The notes: a model not told the origin generated them from the sequence alone. Counted from the first letter of the stretch, positions 35,159 through 43,450 are shown. The stretch is DNA of 64,000 nt from Maribacter polysiphoniae (GCF_003148665.1 NZ_QGGQ01000010.1:62001-126000); one strand, 5' to 3'. Numbers and translations: made by a program.

Positions 35159-36082
35159 ATGGAAAATAGTAAGTGTTTAAAGCAAGGGTTATGTCTTTTG
35201 GGATTGATGTTGCTTGTTATCGGGACAACAATATCGTATGGTCAAGAGACCGGACATTATACCCCGGGTGTGCAAGGGATTAAAGTTGGGACACTTCCTC
35301 CTCCCGGATTCTATTACATCATGCATAATGTATTTTATGCTGCAGACACCTATTATGATGGGGATGGAAATAAATCCGATATTGATTTTGATGTGAATGT
35401 GTTCGCCAATGTCCACCGGTTTCTTTATGTATGGGAAGATGTAATGTTCGGTGCCAATTACGGGGTACATGTACTCATACCTACTACCTATACGGATATT
35501 CGTATTGGTGCATTTGGTATAGATGATAGCAAATATGGTATTGGGGACATCGTAATTGAACCATTTTTATTGTCATGGAACAAATCAAGATATGATATAT
35601 CCGTGGCCTTAGCGGCAATTGCACCAGTAGGAAGTTATGATAGTCATAATGCCGCATCGCCCGGGAAAGGTTTTTGGTCTGGGATGTTGACTTTTGGTGG
35701 GACCTATTATTTCGATTCCAACAAATCATGGCATGCTTCTATTTTAAATAGATATGAGGTACATAGTGGGAAAAAGGATTTTGATGTAACCCCTGGGGAT
35801 GATTTGACCTTTGAATGGGGGATTGGCAAAACGATCGTTTCCAAAGCCATTTATAATGTGGGGGTTTCTGGGTATTCGCATTGGCAATTATCCAACGATA
35901 AGGGAAGCGATGTTTTATATGATCCAGAGCTGCATGATAAAATCTTTGCTGTCGGACCTGAAGTTACTTGTTATATACCTCAGGCGAAATTGAATCTCGA
36001 GCTTCGAAGTCAATTCGAATTCGGGGCAATAGACAGATCTCAAGGTTCAAAGGTGTGTTTATCCTTATTCAAGAACTTCTAA
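35159..36082 (+). CDS. outer-membrane protein of the phenol-pathway MetA/SphA-like porin family
   Basis: 307 residues with a signal peptide (cleaved near SYGQE, about residue 29) and alternating beta-strand pattern to a C-terminal Phe (LSLFKNF), typical of outer-membrane barrels. The start of the mature part, GVQGIKVGTLPPPGFYY, is the signature of the family called MetA-pathway of phenol degradation, found in aromatic-degradation operons. It lies last in the rdh operon, 38 bp after the small peptide gene. Its presence suggests uptake of a hydrophobic, perhaps aromatic, substrate for the reductive dehalogenase (inference). Confidence 0.8.
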   Translation: MENSKCLKQGLCLLGLMLLVIGTTISYGQETGHYTPGVQGIKVGTLPPPGFYYIMHNVFYAADTYYDGDGNKSDIDFDVNVFANVHRFLYVWEDVMFGANYGVHVLIPTTYTDIRIGAFGIDDSKYGIGDIVIEPFLLSWNKSRYDISVALAAIAPVGSYDSHNAASPGKGFWSGMLTFGGTYYFDSNKSWHASILNRYEVHSGKKDFDVTPGDDLTFEWGIGKTIVSKAIYNVGVSGYSHWQLSNDKGSDVLYDPELHDKIFAVGPEVTCYIPQAKLNLELRSQFEFGAIDRSQGSKVCLSLFKNF

Positions 36083-36155
36083 TATTACATTGTGGTATTG
36101 TAATATAAGTTGAAAATCGCCGAATAATTTGTTCTATCCAGGCTATATTATTAAT

Positions 36156-36219
36156 GCAATTGGATCTCAATAATATTGGCAGGAACATTGTGTTTGGCCT
36201 GCATATCCCTTTTAAGGTT
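36156..36219 (+). pseudogene. duplicated 64-bp fragment of the TonB receptor 3' end
   Basis: This stretch is identical to 39770-39833 (the last codons of the TonB receptor gene) at 62 of 64 positions; the differences are at 36165 and 36215. There is no other receptor sequence around it. The direct repeat brackets a 3.6-kb module (peroxiredoxin, Fur-family regulator, TonB receptor). Confidence 0.88.
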
Positions 36220-36267
36220 TCCTAGAGGAAGTTACATTCCTAAAGATCGGTAATTGACTACATAAAC

Positions 36268-36299
36268 AAAGGGCCATACGGAAAAACGTATCGCCCTTT
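36268..36299. terminator. convergent terminator between the rdh operon and the peroxiredoxin gene
   Basis: AAAGGGC (36268-36274) pairs with GCCCTTT (36293-36299), with an inner TACG/CGTA pairing and a short A-rich loop. TTTGTTTATG follows on the minus strand, so it best serves the peroxiredoxin gene and may work in both directions. Confidence 0.7.
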
Positions 36300-36328
36300 A
36301 AGATATCCCTTGTCAATAGTACATTGAA

Positions 36329-37027
36329 TTAGCTCAATATTTCTTCTAAAGTGATATAGTCACCAACCTTTCCGGTCATGTTCTCTGCATCCGTATTTAC
36401 AGGAAGGGTCTTTTTACCGGGTCTCCATCCAGCAGGACAAACTTCACCGGTTTTACTTGCATGCTGCCAAGCCTGTACTTGCCTTAGAAATTCGTTTACA
36501 TTTCGTCCCACGGAATCAGCCTGAACTTCTTGGGCTACACAAATACCATCGGCATTAAACAGGAAACGACCTCTTAAGGCAATCCCTTCTTCTTCTATTA
36601 AGACACCAAAAGCACGACTAACTTCTTGGTTGGTGTCAGCGCCTATCGTAAGTTTCAATCCCTTTAATATTGGTTCTGTTTCCACAAACCTTTTATGTGA
36701 AAATTGTGAATCCACGGAAACAGCCAAAATTTCTACCCCTAATTTTTGAAAATCATCATAATGGGCATTCATTGCTGCAATTTCTGTTGGACAGACAAAT
36801 GTAAAATCGGCAGGATAAAAACATACCACTGACCATTTATCTTTATAATCCTCACTTGATACCGTTTTGTAATGCCCCGTTTTAGCATCATAGGCATCCA
36901 TTGTAAATTCTGGCATTTGCTGCCTTACCATTGTTGAGCTCATAGTTTCTTCTTCTTTTGTATTCGTACTTAAATTATTATTTTCCATGATTTTCTTTCT
37001 CGGCTTTACACCACTTGCACATCCCAT
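36329..37027 (-). CDS. 2-Cys peroxiredoxin with N-terminal extension
   Basis: 232 residues. The peroxiredoxin core begins near residue 36, with peroxidatic Cys79 (ADFTFVCPTEIAAM) and resolving Cys197 (GEVCPAGWRPGKK). The AhpC-type arrangement is intact. The first 35 residues (MGCASGVKPRKKI, then a polar stretch) are an extension; later in-frame Met codons (MENNN and MSSTM) are alternative starts. It is downstream of the Fur-family regulator on the same strand, 135 bp away, so peroxide- or metal-responsive control is plausible. It differs from the 8.5-kb peroxiredoxin in sequence and context. Confidence 0.9.
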   Translation of the reverse strand: MGCASGVKPRKKIMENNNLSTNTKEEETMSSTMVRQQMPEFTMDAYDAKTGHYKTVSSEDYKDKWSVVCFYPADFTFVCPTEIAAMNAHYDDFQKLGVEILAVSVDSQFSHKRFVETEPILKGLKLTIGADTNQEVSRAFGVLIEEEGIALRGRFLFNADGICVAQEVQADSVGRNVNEFLRQVQAWQHASKTGEVCPAGWRPGKKTLPVNTDAENMTGKVGDYITLEEILS

Positions 37028-37162
37028 AATTATTTATTTTAAAAATTCTTATTCTTTATATCCTATATGGTCAATATGATTCTCTTTCGATTTCCATAAA
37101 GTATTTAGTGTTTTATATTTTTGGGAGCGACCATTCAACATAATTTGGCTCCCACTAATATG

Positions 37163-37540
37163 TTAGTTGTTTTTGCAAAGGGCACATACTCCGGTTATCC
37201 AAAAATTTACATTTTCCACCATATAATCCTTAGGGACTTTCACTTCAATTTCGTTGTGCATACATTCTACTTTGCCGCATTGGTCACATTTAAAGTGATA
37301 ATGGTTGTGGTAATGGATTTCACTACAATTAAGACATTTGAAGTAATAGAATTTACCGTCATTGGATATCACTTTATGAATAATGCCATCATCTAGAAAA
37401 CCCTGTAGTATTCTATAAATGGTAACGCGGTCGAACTGTGGCAATTGGTTTTCAATCTCTTCTGCCTTTAAACCATAGTTATCGGAACATTTGAGGCAGT
37501 TCAATACAGCCTTTTTGGATTTAGTCTGTCTTTTTTTCAT
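37163..37540 (-). CDS. Fur-family metalloregulator (Zur- or PerR-like)
   Basis: A 125-residue regulator. The N-terminal winged helix (about 1-75: NYGLKAEEIENQLPQFDRVT, IYRILQGFLDDGIIH) is followed by a metal-binding dimerisation domain with KCLNCSEIHYHNHYHF, CDQCGKVEC and C-terminal CALC, giving the structural zinc site and a His-rich sensing site. It is divergent from the TonB receptor gene, whose promoter contains a TGTAACAACGTTACA palindrome overlapping both upstream regions. Control of an outer-membrane receptor favours Zur; the neighbouring peroxiredoxin would favour PerR. Sequence alone does not decide. Confidence 0.87.
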   Translation of the reverse strand: MKKRQTKSKKAVLNCLKCSDNYGLKAEEIENQLPQFDRVTIYRILQGFLDDGIIHKVISNDGKFYYFKCLNCSEIHYHNHYHFKCDQCGKVECMHNEIEVKVPKDYMVENVNFWITGVCALCKNN

Positions 37541-37547
37541 TTCTTAA

Positions 37548-37588
37548 TGTAACAACGTTACAATAGTAAGAATTAATAAGTATATTTG
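37548..37588 (+). promoter_or_regulatory. Fur-family operator and promoter of the TonB receptor gene
   Basis: A perfect palindrome, TGTAAC-AAC-GTTACA (37548-37562), lies 18 bp upstream of a TATATTTG -7 element (37581-37588), covering the -33 region. The receptor start is 25 bp further on. The divergent regulator gene starts 7 bp to the left, so one operator can control both. Confidence 0.75.
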
Positions 37589-37613
37589 CTAGATATATTT
37601 CAAATAATTGGAT

Positions 37614-39854
37614 ATGAAATCCTTCATTATCATTTTGTCTTTATGTTTATCCCACATAATGGTCGCTCAAACCGAAATAAAAGGGACAATCATAGACGCT
37701 GAATCGGAAATTCCAATACGGGAAGTTCTTATTTATGCATACGAATTGAATAAATCCGTGGTAACGGATAACAATGGGAGTTTTAATTTAAGTACCAATG
37801 ATAAGTCCGAAATCCAAGTTGAAATATCTGCTGATGGCTACAAAACCCAAATTATAACATTAAGTCCATCGAGTACTGATACAATTAAGCTAGCGAAGAA
37901 TTTCATTGAATTACAAGAAGTGATTATCACTGGGGATAGTAATAAGAGTCGTGAAAAAGTATCCGTAGCCATAGAAACGGTCAAGAAAAGTGATCTGTTC
38001 CAATCCGGTAAGATTTCTTTGGCGGATAACCTGTCCAAACTTCCCGGTTTAAGTAATGCCAGTAATGGTGTTGGCATTACCAAGCCTGTAATTAGGGGGT
38101 TGAGCAATACGAACATTGTTTTCTTGAATAATGGCATCAAATCGGAAAATTTCCAATTTTCGAGCAACCACCCTTTTATCTCTGATGAATTTTCGGCAAA
38201 AAAAATAGAAGTTATTAAAGGTCCTGTATCATTGATATACGGATCTGATGCCGTTGGTGGTGTTATCAATGTCATAAAGGAAAATCCCGCCAGCACCAAT
38301 ACGCTAGAGGCAAAAGTGAACACACAATACCACAGCAATACGGAAGGTTTGGTTACTAATTTTGATATAAAGGCAAGTGGAGAAAAATGGTTTGGAGGGG
38401 CTTCCTTTACCAATAAAAACCATAAAGATTATAAAGACGGAAACGGCGATCAAGTTATCAATAGCCGATTTAAGGACATGAATCTCAGTTCGAACATTGG
38501 GTACAGAAGTGCATTGGGCAATTTTGCTTTATATTTTGATTACAATGCACCAACCTATGGTCTAACCAATCAAAAATCAACTACCCTGATTACCGATGAT
38601 GATAGATCAATGGATTTTTGGTATGTGGACTTGGATAATAAACTTTTAGCCTCTAAAAACAAGCTATTCATAGGGGACGGCATCTTGGATATTAATATGT
38701 CTTATCAACAAAATATGAGAAAAGGTATTTCTGATGCATCGAGCGCATATTCCGATATGGTCTTTGCTTCTATGGATTTATCAACGATATCCTATAGTTC
38801 CAAGTACAGCTTACGAAAAGACACAAGCAAATATACTTTTGGGTTCAATGGTGCCTATATGGAGAATGATGCCGATGATTATTATGGAAACAATAATCCC
38901 ATGCCAGATACAAAAATAAATGACCTTGGGTTTTTCGTGGTGGACGAGATCGATCTTTCCGATGCATTGACCCTAAACGCAGGGTTACGGTATGATATCA
39001 GGACAATGAAATCGTACCCTTTTGAATCCACAGGTTTGGACAAATACGAAATAGATAATGATTACAGTAGTTTAAGCGGTTCTTTAGGTTCGACTTACAA
39101 AATAAACAACCATTTGTTCAAATTAAATATTGCTTCGGGTTTTAGAAGTCCCAATATCTCCGAGCTTACACAAAATGGCATACACCAAGCGCGTTTTGAA
39201 AGGGGGGATATTGATCTAAAGGCACAACGAAATTACCAATTGGACCTTAATTACCATTATCATATTGATAAATTGGTCTTTGATATCAGTCCTTTTTATA
39301 ATAGTGTAAATGACTTTATCTACATTGTTCAGACAGAAGGGGACGCACCGCTAGGCGATGGGAAAATTTGGCAATATGTACAAAATGACGCCCTTTTGTA
39401 TGGAGGTGAAATCGCTTTGGACTATCATCCGAATAATTGGTTGGGTCTACATTCCAATTACACCTATACAAGGGGAGAACTTAAGGATGGCGGAAGTTTG
39501 ACGCAAATACCCCAGAACAGATATGTAGCTGAAGTAAAATTGCAACAGAACAAAATTGGCGTCCTTGAGGAACCCTATTTTGTTTTGAACTTCTCATCTT
39601 TTCAAAGTCAAAAAAACTTGGGACAGTCAGAAACCTATAGCCGTAGCTATGAACTTTTCAATATTAATTTCGGTTCGGAAATCAATATGGGCAAACAAAG
39701 TTTTGATTGGTACGTATCGGTAAACAACTTGCTCGATAAAGTATATATAGATCATTTGTCTTCCTTGAAGCAATTGGACCTCAATAATATTGGCAGGAAC
39801 ATTGTGTTTGGCCTGCATATCCCTTTTATGGTTAATCTTAAACCTGTGGATTGA
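37614..39854 (+). CDS. TonB-dependent outer-membrane receptor
   Basis: 746 residues from the ATG. A signal peptide (to VAQ) is followed by a carboxypeptidase-like regulatory domain (EIKGTIIDAESEIPIREVLI, about 20-105). Next are the plug (SLADNLSKLPGLSNASNGVG, IYGSDAVGGVINVI, about 120-230) and a 22-strand-type barrel ending in a C-terminal beta strand (NIVFGLHIPF). The Fur-family palindrome in its promoter suggests metal, possibly zinc, uptake. No B12 riboswitch is seen upstream, which argues against a cobalamin receptor for RdhA. Its last 64 bp are duplicated at 36156. Confidence 0.92.
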   Translation: MKSFIIILSLCLSHIMVAQTEIKGTIIDAESEIPIREVLIYAYELNKSVVTDNNGSFNLSTNDKSEIQVEISADGYKTQIITLSPSSTDTIKLAKNFIELQEVIITGDSNKSREKVSVAIETVKKSDLFQSGKISLADNLSKLPGLSNASNGVGITKPVIRGLSNTNIVFLNNGIKSENFQFSSNHPFISDEFSAKKIEVIKGPVSLIYGSDAVGGVINVIKENPASTNTLEAKVNTQYHSNTEGLVTNFDIKASGEKWFGGASFTNKNHKDYKDGNGDQVINSRFKDMNLSSNIGYRSALGNFALYFDYNAPTYGLTNQKSTTLITDDDRSMDFWYVDLDNKLLASKNKLFIGDGILDINMSYQQNMRKGISDASSAYSDMVFASMDLSTISYSSKYSLRKDTSKYTFGFNGAYMENDADDYYGNNNPMPDTKINDLGFFVVDEIDLSDALTLNAGLRYDIRTMKSYPFESTGLDKYEIDNDYSSLSGSLGSTYKINNHLFKLNIASGFRSPNISELTQNGIHQARFERGDIDLKAQRNYQLDLNYHYHIDKLVFDISPFYNSVNDFIYIVQTEGDAPLGDGKIWQYVQNDALLYGGEIALDYHPNNWLGLHSNYTYTRGELKDGGSLTQIPQNRYVAEVKLQQNKIGVLEEPYFVLNFSSFQSQKNLGQSETYSRSYELFNINFGSEINMGKQSFDWYVSVNNLLDKVYIDHLSSLKQLDLNNIGRNIVFGLHIPFMVNLKPVD

Positions 39855-39951
39855 TTTTATTACGTATACAAATTTCCTTTCTAAATGGTCGCTGAGGATT
39901 AATGATCTTCATTCTTTCCATATAGCATATTAAAACATAAAAAAGTAAAAG

Positions 39952-40419
39952 ATGAATGAAATTTACAATTCAGGGTTTCGCAAGATCATGCAAGCGAATT
40001 GTGACTACACAAGCATGAGGTCAAATCGGATTGAAGAAATATTGAATATTGCGAGAGGAATGCATATCAGCCGATTAGGTATTGCACACTGTATAACATT
40101 CTCTCATGAAGCCCAGGTATTGGAGCGCTACTTTTCCAAATATTTTACGGTTTTCACAGTGGGCTGTAAGCATGATAAGGTAAGGAAGAAAGACATACTT
40201 GGAGGGGATAGTAAACGAATAATGTGCAACCCGGCCGGACAAGCCGAGTATTTAAACGACCATGGCACCGAATTGAATATTTCCATGGGGTTGTGCGTAG
40301 GACATGATATGATATTCAGTAAGCAGTCAAAGGGTCTGGTCACTAATTTGTTCGATAAGGATTTTACAAATAACAATAATCCCGCAATCGCATTTTCAGA
40401 AATAGAAAGACAACTATAA
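39952..40419 (+). CDS. DUF1847 metal-binding protein
   Basis: A 155-residue cytoplasmic protein matching the DUF1847 family by RLGIAHCITFSHEAQVLERY, VGCKHDKVRKKDI, MCNPAGQAEYLND and LNISMGLCVGHDMIFSKQSK. The conserved cysteines in these motifs suggest a metal site. Function is unknown. It follows the TonB receptor by 97 bp on the same strand and may be part of its metal-responsive unit. It is the last intact gene of the accessory island; the decayed yifB tail begins about 70 bp after it. Confidence 0.82.
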   Translation: MNEIYNSGFRKIMQANCDYTSMRSNRIEEILNIARGMHISRLGIAHCITFSHEAQVLERYFSKYFTVFTVGCKHDKVRKKDILGGDSKRIMCNPAGQAEYLNDHGTELNISMGLCVGHDMIFSKQSKGLVTNLFDKDFTNNNNPAIAFSEIERQL

Positions 40420-40486
40420 GAACCAGAAAAGCGAATAGGATGAATAAACGCATTAGGAACACCATCCACTACGCTAGTCCATCGCG

Positions 40487-40689
40487 GGTATTGTACGTTG
40501 GATGAAGCTTCAAAATCACTTTTAAGGAAAATCTTGGAACGCTTGAACCTTTGCACCCGTGCCTATGATCGTATTCTTAAAGTCGATCGGACCATTGTGC
40601 ATTTGGAAAATACCGACGCAGTCTTAGGTTGCCATATTGGAGAAGCCATTCAATATAGGAGTCTTGACAGGGAAGGATAATTGGGCAGT
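40487..40689 (+). pseudogene. decayed copy of the yifB 3' end (right border of the island)
   Basis: About 200 bp aligning without gaps to 26521-26723, the last 65 codons of yifB, at roughly four-fifths identity. It encodes LERLNLCTRAYDRILKVDRT, then IQYRSLDREG, but the conserved Trp codon TGG is TAA and there is no upstream yifB body. It is not a functional gene. As a same-orientation repeat 13.97 kb from the intact gene end, it marks an insertion or recombination border. Confidence 0.9.
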
Positions 40690-40701
40690 TATGGGACACC
40701 A

Positions 40702-40774
40702 CTCGTTACAAACGAGCGGCAGCAAGAGGAAATCAGATTGTATTTTTATAACGCTATGAACATAATACGTTATA
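40702..40774. repeat. pair of small inverted repeats beside the yifB remnant
   Basis: CTCGTT-aca-AACGAG (40702-40716) and TATAACG (40747-40753) with CGTTATA (40768-40774). They lie between the yifB remnant and the sugar kinase gene in otherwise empty DNA and could be the remnant of a mobile-element end. Confidence 0.45.
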
Positions 40775-40909
40775 AACCTAAACAGCGGAATGAAAGCCTC
40801 GGTATAGGTAGTAAAACAACTAATTTAGAAGCGTTTTAAAAGGGTGTTTTTTTCGGGTAAGGGTTTATTATTTGGTGATCCTTTGGTAATTTAGGGGCAA
40901 ATTTACAGT

Positions 40910-41914
40910 ATGGGTCAAATAATAACATTCGGGGAGGTTTTAATGCGTATTTCCCCAACAAGCAATAAAAAATTCATCCAATCGAATATTGTCGAATTTT
41001 ATTTTGGGGGTACGGAGCTGAATGTAGGTGTTTCCATTGCAAATTTCGGAGGGGATGTAAAACACATAAGTGCAGTCTCAGATGATTTTATAGGGGAAGC
41101 AGCTATTTCTTATATCAGAAAGTTCGGAGTGGACACTTCCATGATTTCATTATCAAAGCGCCCCTTGGGGGTTTATTTTTTGGAAGTTGGGGCGGTAATG
41201 CGACCAAGTACCATATCATACAATAGATCACATTCCGCATTTTCTGAAATTGTACCCGAAAAAGTCAACTGGGAAAAAGCTTTGGAAAACGGCTCTTGGA
41301 TGCACTGGACGGGTATTACCCCGGCACTGTCCAAAGGTGCTTTTGATACCTTGAAGGCCGGTCTTAAACTGGCAAGACAAAAAGGAATGACCGTCTCTGC
41401 CGATCCAACCTATCGCAGTGGTTTATGGAATTATGACCAAGATCCTAAAGAGGCCCTGGTCGAATTACTCCATTATTCAACCATATTCATCGGAGGTATA
41501 AATGAGATCAATGAGGTCTTGGGTACTTCGTTTGGGTATTCCAATGAAGACTTTATTGAAGCGAGTAAACAATTGATGCAGACTTTTCCATCCATTGAAA
41601 AGGTATTCGATAAAATCAGGACCTCCTTAAATTCATCATGGCATAAAATCAGGGCAAGAATGTGGAATGGTATCGAGTTTCGGGAAACAGAGGATTTGGA
41701 TATCACCCATGTTATTGACCGTATTGGTACCGGTGATGCCTTTGCAGCTGGACTCATCTATGGGTTGCAGCAGTATGATGATTATAAGGCTATTGAATTT
41801 GCAAGTGCGGCTTGTGCCCTAAAGCATACCTACGAAGGTGATGTTAATTTAACAACACTCAAAGAAGTAACCAATATATTAGGGGGGAATACGACAGGGC
41901 GGTTGGTTCGCTAG
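40910..41914 (+). CDS. kdgK: PfkB-family sugar kinase, 2-keto-3-deoxygluconate kinase type
   Basis: A 334-residue ribokinase-fold kinase. It starts with the sugar-binding GEVLMRISPTSNKKFIQ and has the first PfkB signature region (FYFGGTELNVGVSIANFGG) and the second (DRIGTGDAFAAGLIYGLQQ) with the catalytic Asp and anion-hole GTGD. KDG kinases make KDPG from 2-keto-3-deoxygluconate in uronate and alginate catabolism, and the LGVYFLEVGAVMRPSTISYN substrate loop fits that subfamily. No aldolase or uronate genes are nearby, so the assignment is by sequence only. It lies just right of the island border. Confidence 0.83.
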   Translation: MGQIITFGEVLMRISPTSNKKFIQSNIVEFYFGGTELNVGVSIANFGGDVKHISAVSDDFIGEAAISYIRKFGVDTSMISLSKRPLGVYFLEVGAVMRPSTISYNRSHSAFSEIVPEKVNWEKALENGSWMHWTGITPALSKGAFDTLKAGLKLARQKGMTVSADPTYRSGLWNYDQDPKEALVELLHYSTIFIGGINEINEVLGTSFGYSNEDFIEASKQLMQTFPSIEKVFDKIRTSLNSSWHKIRARMWNGIEFRETEDLDITHVIDRIGTGDAFAAGLIYGLQQYDDYKAIEFASAACALKHTYEGDVNLTTLKEVTNILGGNTTGRLVR

Positions 41915-42403
41915 TGGTGAACTATAGAGGTATTCGTACTGTTGTTGTGTCCGGTATACTTTAAAATCTGCTTTATATCAATGTCTTGTTTTTATTTGGG
42001 TAGTATCTAAGTCAAGGTAGTTTCTGCCAATGGTTAGGCCCAAAAAAGCAGTACGTACATGGCCCCTAAAAACAAAAGGCGCAAAATGCGTAACACCTAT
42101 ATTGTGGTTTGGTTTGGTTCTTCATTTTAATTTGTTTGGTACACAAATAACCGTTGAATTTGCCTTAATACGTTTTTGCTTCGAGTAAAGGGAAATAAAT
42201 TCGTTGTAGGGTTGATTCTTTGTTTATGTCCCGAAATTTTGTCTTATCAATGATTGGGAAATAGGAACTAAACCCTATAAAAAAATATTGGTCGATAGGA
42301 TAATACCCTGTCAAATGGATAATATCCTACGTTTCATAACAATAGATTGAATTAGGGTAATGGGTAGTCAACGAATAGTTTTGGGAATGGAGATCACGAA
42401 TCC
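41915..42403. other. 490-bp intergenic region, nothing recognised
   Basis: Between convergent genes. I see no credible reading frame, RNA gene or strong terminator. Confidence 0.5.
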
Positions 42404-42967
42404 CTATGCCTGTAATTCCTCGCCATTCGTATCTTCGTTCTTTAATCCTTCTACGGCAAAAGTATCCCGGAACACATAGGCGCAAACAACCACAATCCCG
42501 AGAACGAGTAAGGAAAGTGCATATTCCCAATTTAGGATTTTCATTAAGCTCCCTGCGATTATGGCCAAGGTGCCAAAGACCATAGCGATATTCCATAGTA
42601 ATTGTAGGGTACTGTTTTTTGTATGTTGATTGCCGTGTATAAGATAGCCCGCACCTTCCAGTACAAACCAAAGCACAAAGGATATGGCAATGACCAAATG
42701 GATGAAAATCGTATGTTGTACATCCAAGATACTTAAAACACCATTGATGACCCAGAAAAGGACCAAAATCAATTTGTTGTAATCCTTAAATTGCTTTATG
42801 GGTTTTTTCCAAAAACGTAAACCATAGAGTAAACCGATTGTCGTAAAAGAGACAAACATAACTTGTGAAGCCATGGGCCAACCCAGGATTTTCATTAGTA
42901 GACCAATCAACATGGCTACAATGAAAATCCGTAAGGGTTGGGTCAATATTTTTTTGGTATTGCTCAT
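42404..42967 (-). CDS. membrane protein with GldL-like helix pairs
   Basis: 187 residues with about six hydrophobic segments. Two stretches resemble each other and the N-terminal helices of the gliding-motility protein GldL: FIVAMLIGLLMKILGWPMAS and LAIIAGSLMKILNWEYALSL (LMKILxW followed by a second helix). GldL proteins use such KxxHWP helices in the proton-driven gliding/type 9 secretion motor. This protein lacks the GldL cytoplasmic region and partner genes, so it is only distantly related, and its function is unknown. It lies 39 bp after the 43007 gene on the same strand. Confidence 0.7.
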   Translation of the reverse strand: MSNTKKILTQPLRIFIVAMLIGLLMKILGWPMASQVMFVSFTTIGLLYGLRFWKKPIKQFKDYNKLILVLFWVINGVLSILDVQHTIFIHLVIAISFVLWFVLEGAGYLIHGNQHTKNSTLQLLWNIAMVFGTLAIIAGSLMKILNWEYALSLLVLGIVVVCAYVFRDTFAVEGLKNEDTNGEELQA

Positions 42968-43006
42968 GACTGCATTTTATGGTTGTACTTATGCTATCCA
43001 TTAGGG

Positions 43007-43450
43007 TTAAATAACTTTAATATTTGCCCTTAATCCTTCCATTATTCCTAGGATGTTATGTACGGTTTCCTTTAAATAATGTTTGATCAGAACATGCGGT
43101 ATACGTATTGTGGTAAACCCGTTTTTAAAGGAATGCATGGTTCTTTCCAAGTCATTTATAGCTTGTTCATGGGTCAACATACTATATTCAGCATCGATTT
43201 CGATATTCAATTTCACCCTCGAAATGGCGATATCAACAGATTTATTGCCATCCCACCATTCCAACATGGCGCTTACACCGGCCTCTTTTAAGCCATAGTA
43301 AAGTTGTATGGCTTCGGTAGGTGTATTCTTCATCTCGATCAACTTCACCATTCGGGTCTGGTGGTTTTCACAAAGTTCAACACCCAAAAGGTCCATTGAT
43401 TCTCTGTGTTCTAAGTAATCGAGTTTCTTACTACATTCTAAACAGGTCAT
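43007..43450 (-). CDS. small protein with CxxC head and PD-(D/E)XK-like core
   Basis: 147 residues. The N-terminus MTCLECSKKLDYLEHRESMD has CxxC, and VELCENHQ may complete a small zinc site. The body, KSVDIAISRVKLNIEIDAEY followed by AINDLERTMHSFKNGFTTIR, has the D-x-hydrophobic...(I/L)xIExD order and D-x2-R helix seen in DUF559/Vsr-like PD-(D/E)XK nuclease folds. I infer a nuclease-like fold; activity is unproven. It lies upstream of the GldL-like membrane protein on the same strand, 39 bp apart. Confidence 0.65.
   Translation of the reverse strand: MTCLECSKKLDYLEHRESMDLLGVELCENHQTRMVKLIEMKNTPTEAIQLYYGLKEAGVSAMLEWWDGNKSVDIAISRVKLNIEIDAEYSMLTHEQAINDLERTMHSFKNGFTTIRIPHVLIKHYLKETVHNILGIMEGLRANIKVI

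Noticed and set aside
37122-37154. TGGGAGC/GCTCCCA inverted repeat as terminator of the Fur-family gene
   Set aside because: Only 7 bp, a 19-nt loop and no T tract on either strand.
37608-39854. TonB receptor as the cobalamin importer for RdhA
   Set aside because: Its promoter carries a Fur-family palindrome and not the AraC-type box or a B12 riboswitch, and no other cobamide gene is near.
40498-40680. 60-codon open frame resembling the YifB C-terminus
   Set aside because: It is a fragment of the yifB 3' end with a stop at a conserved Trp codon and no start region; called a pseudogene instead.
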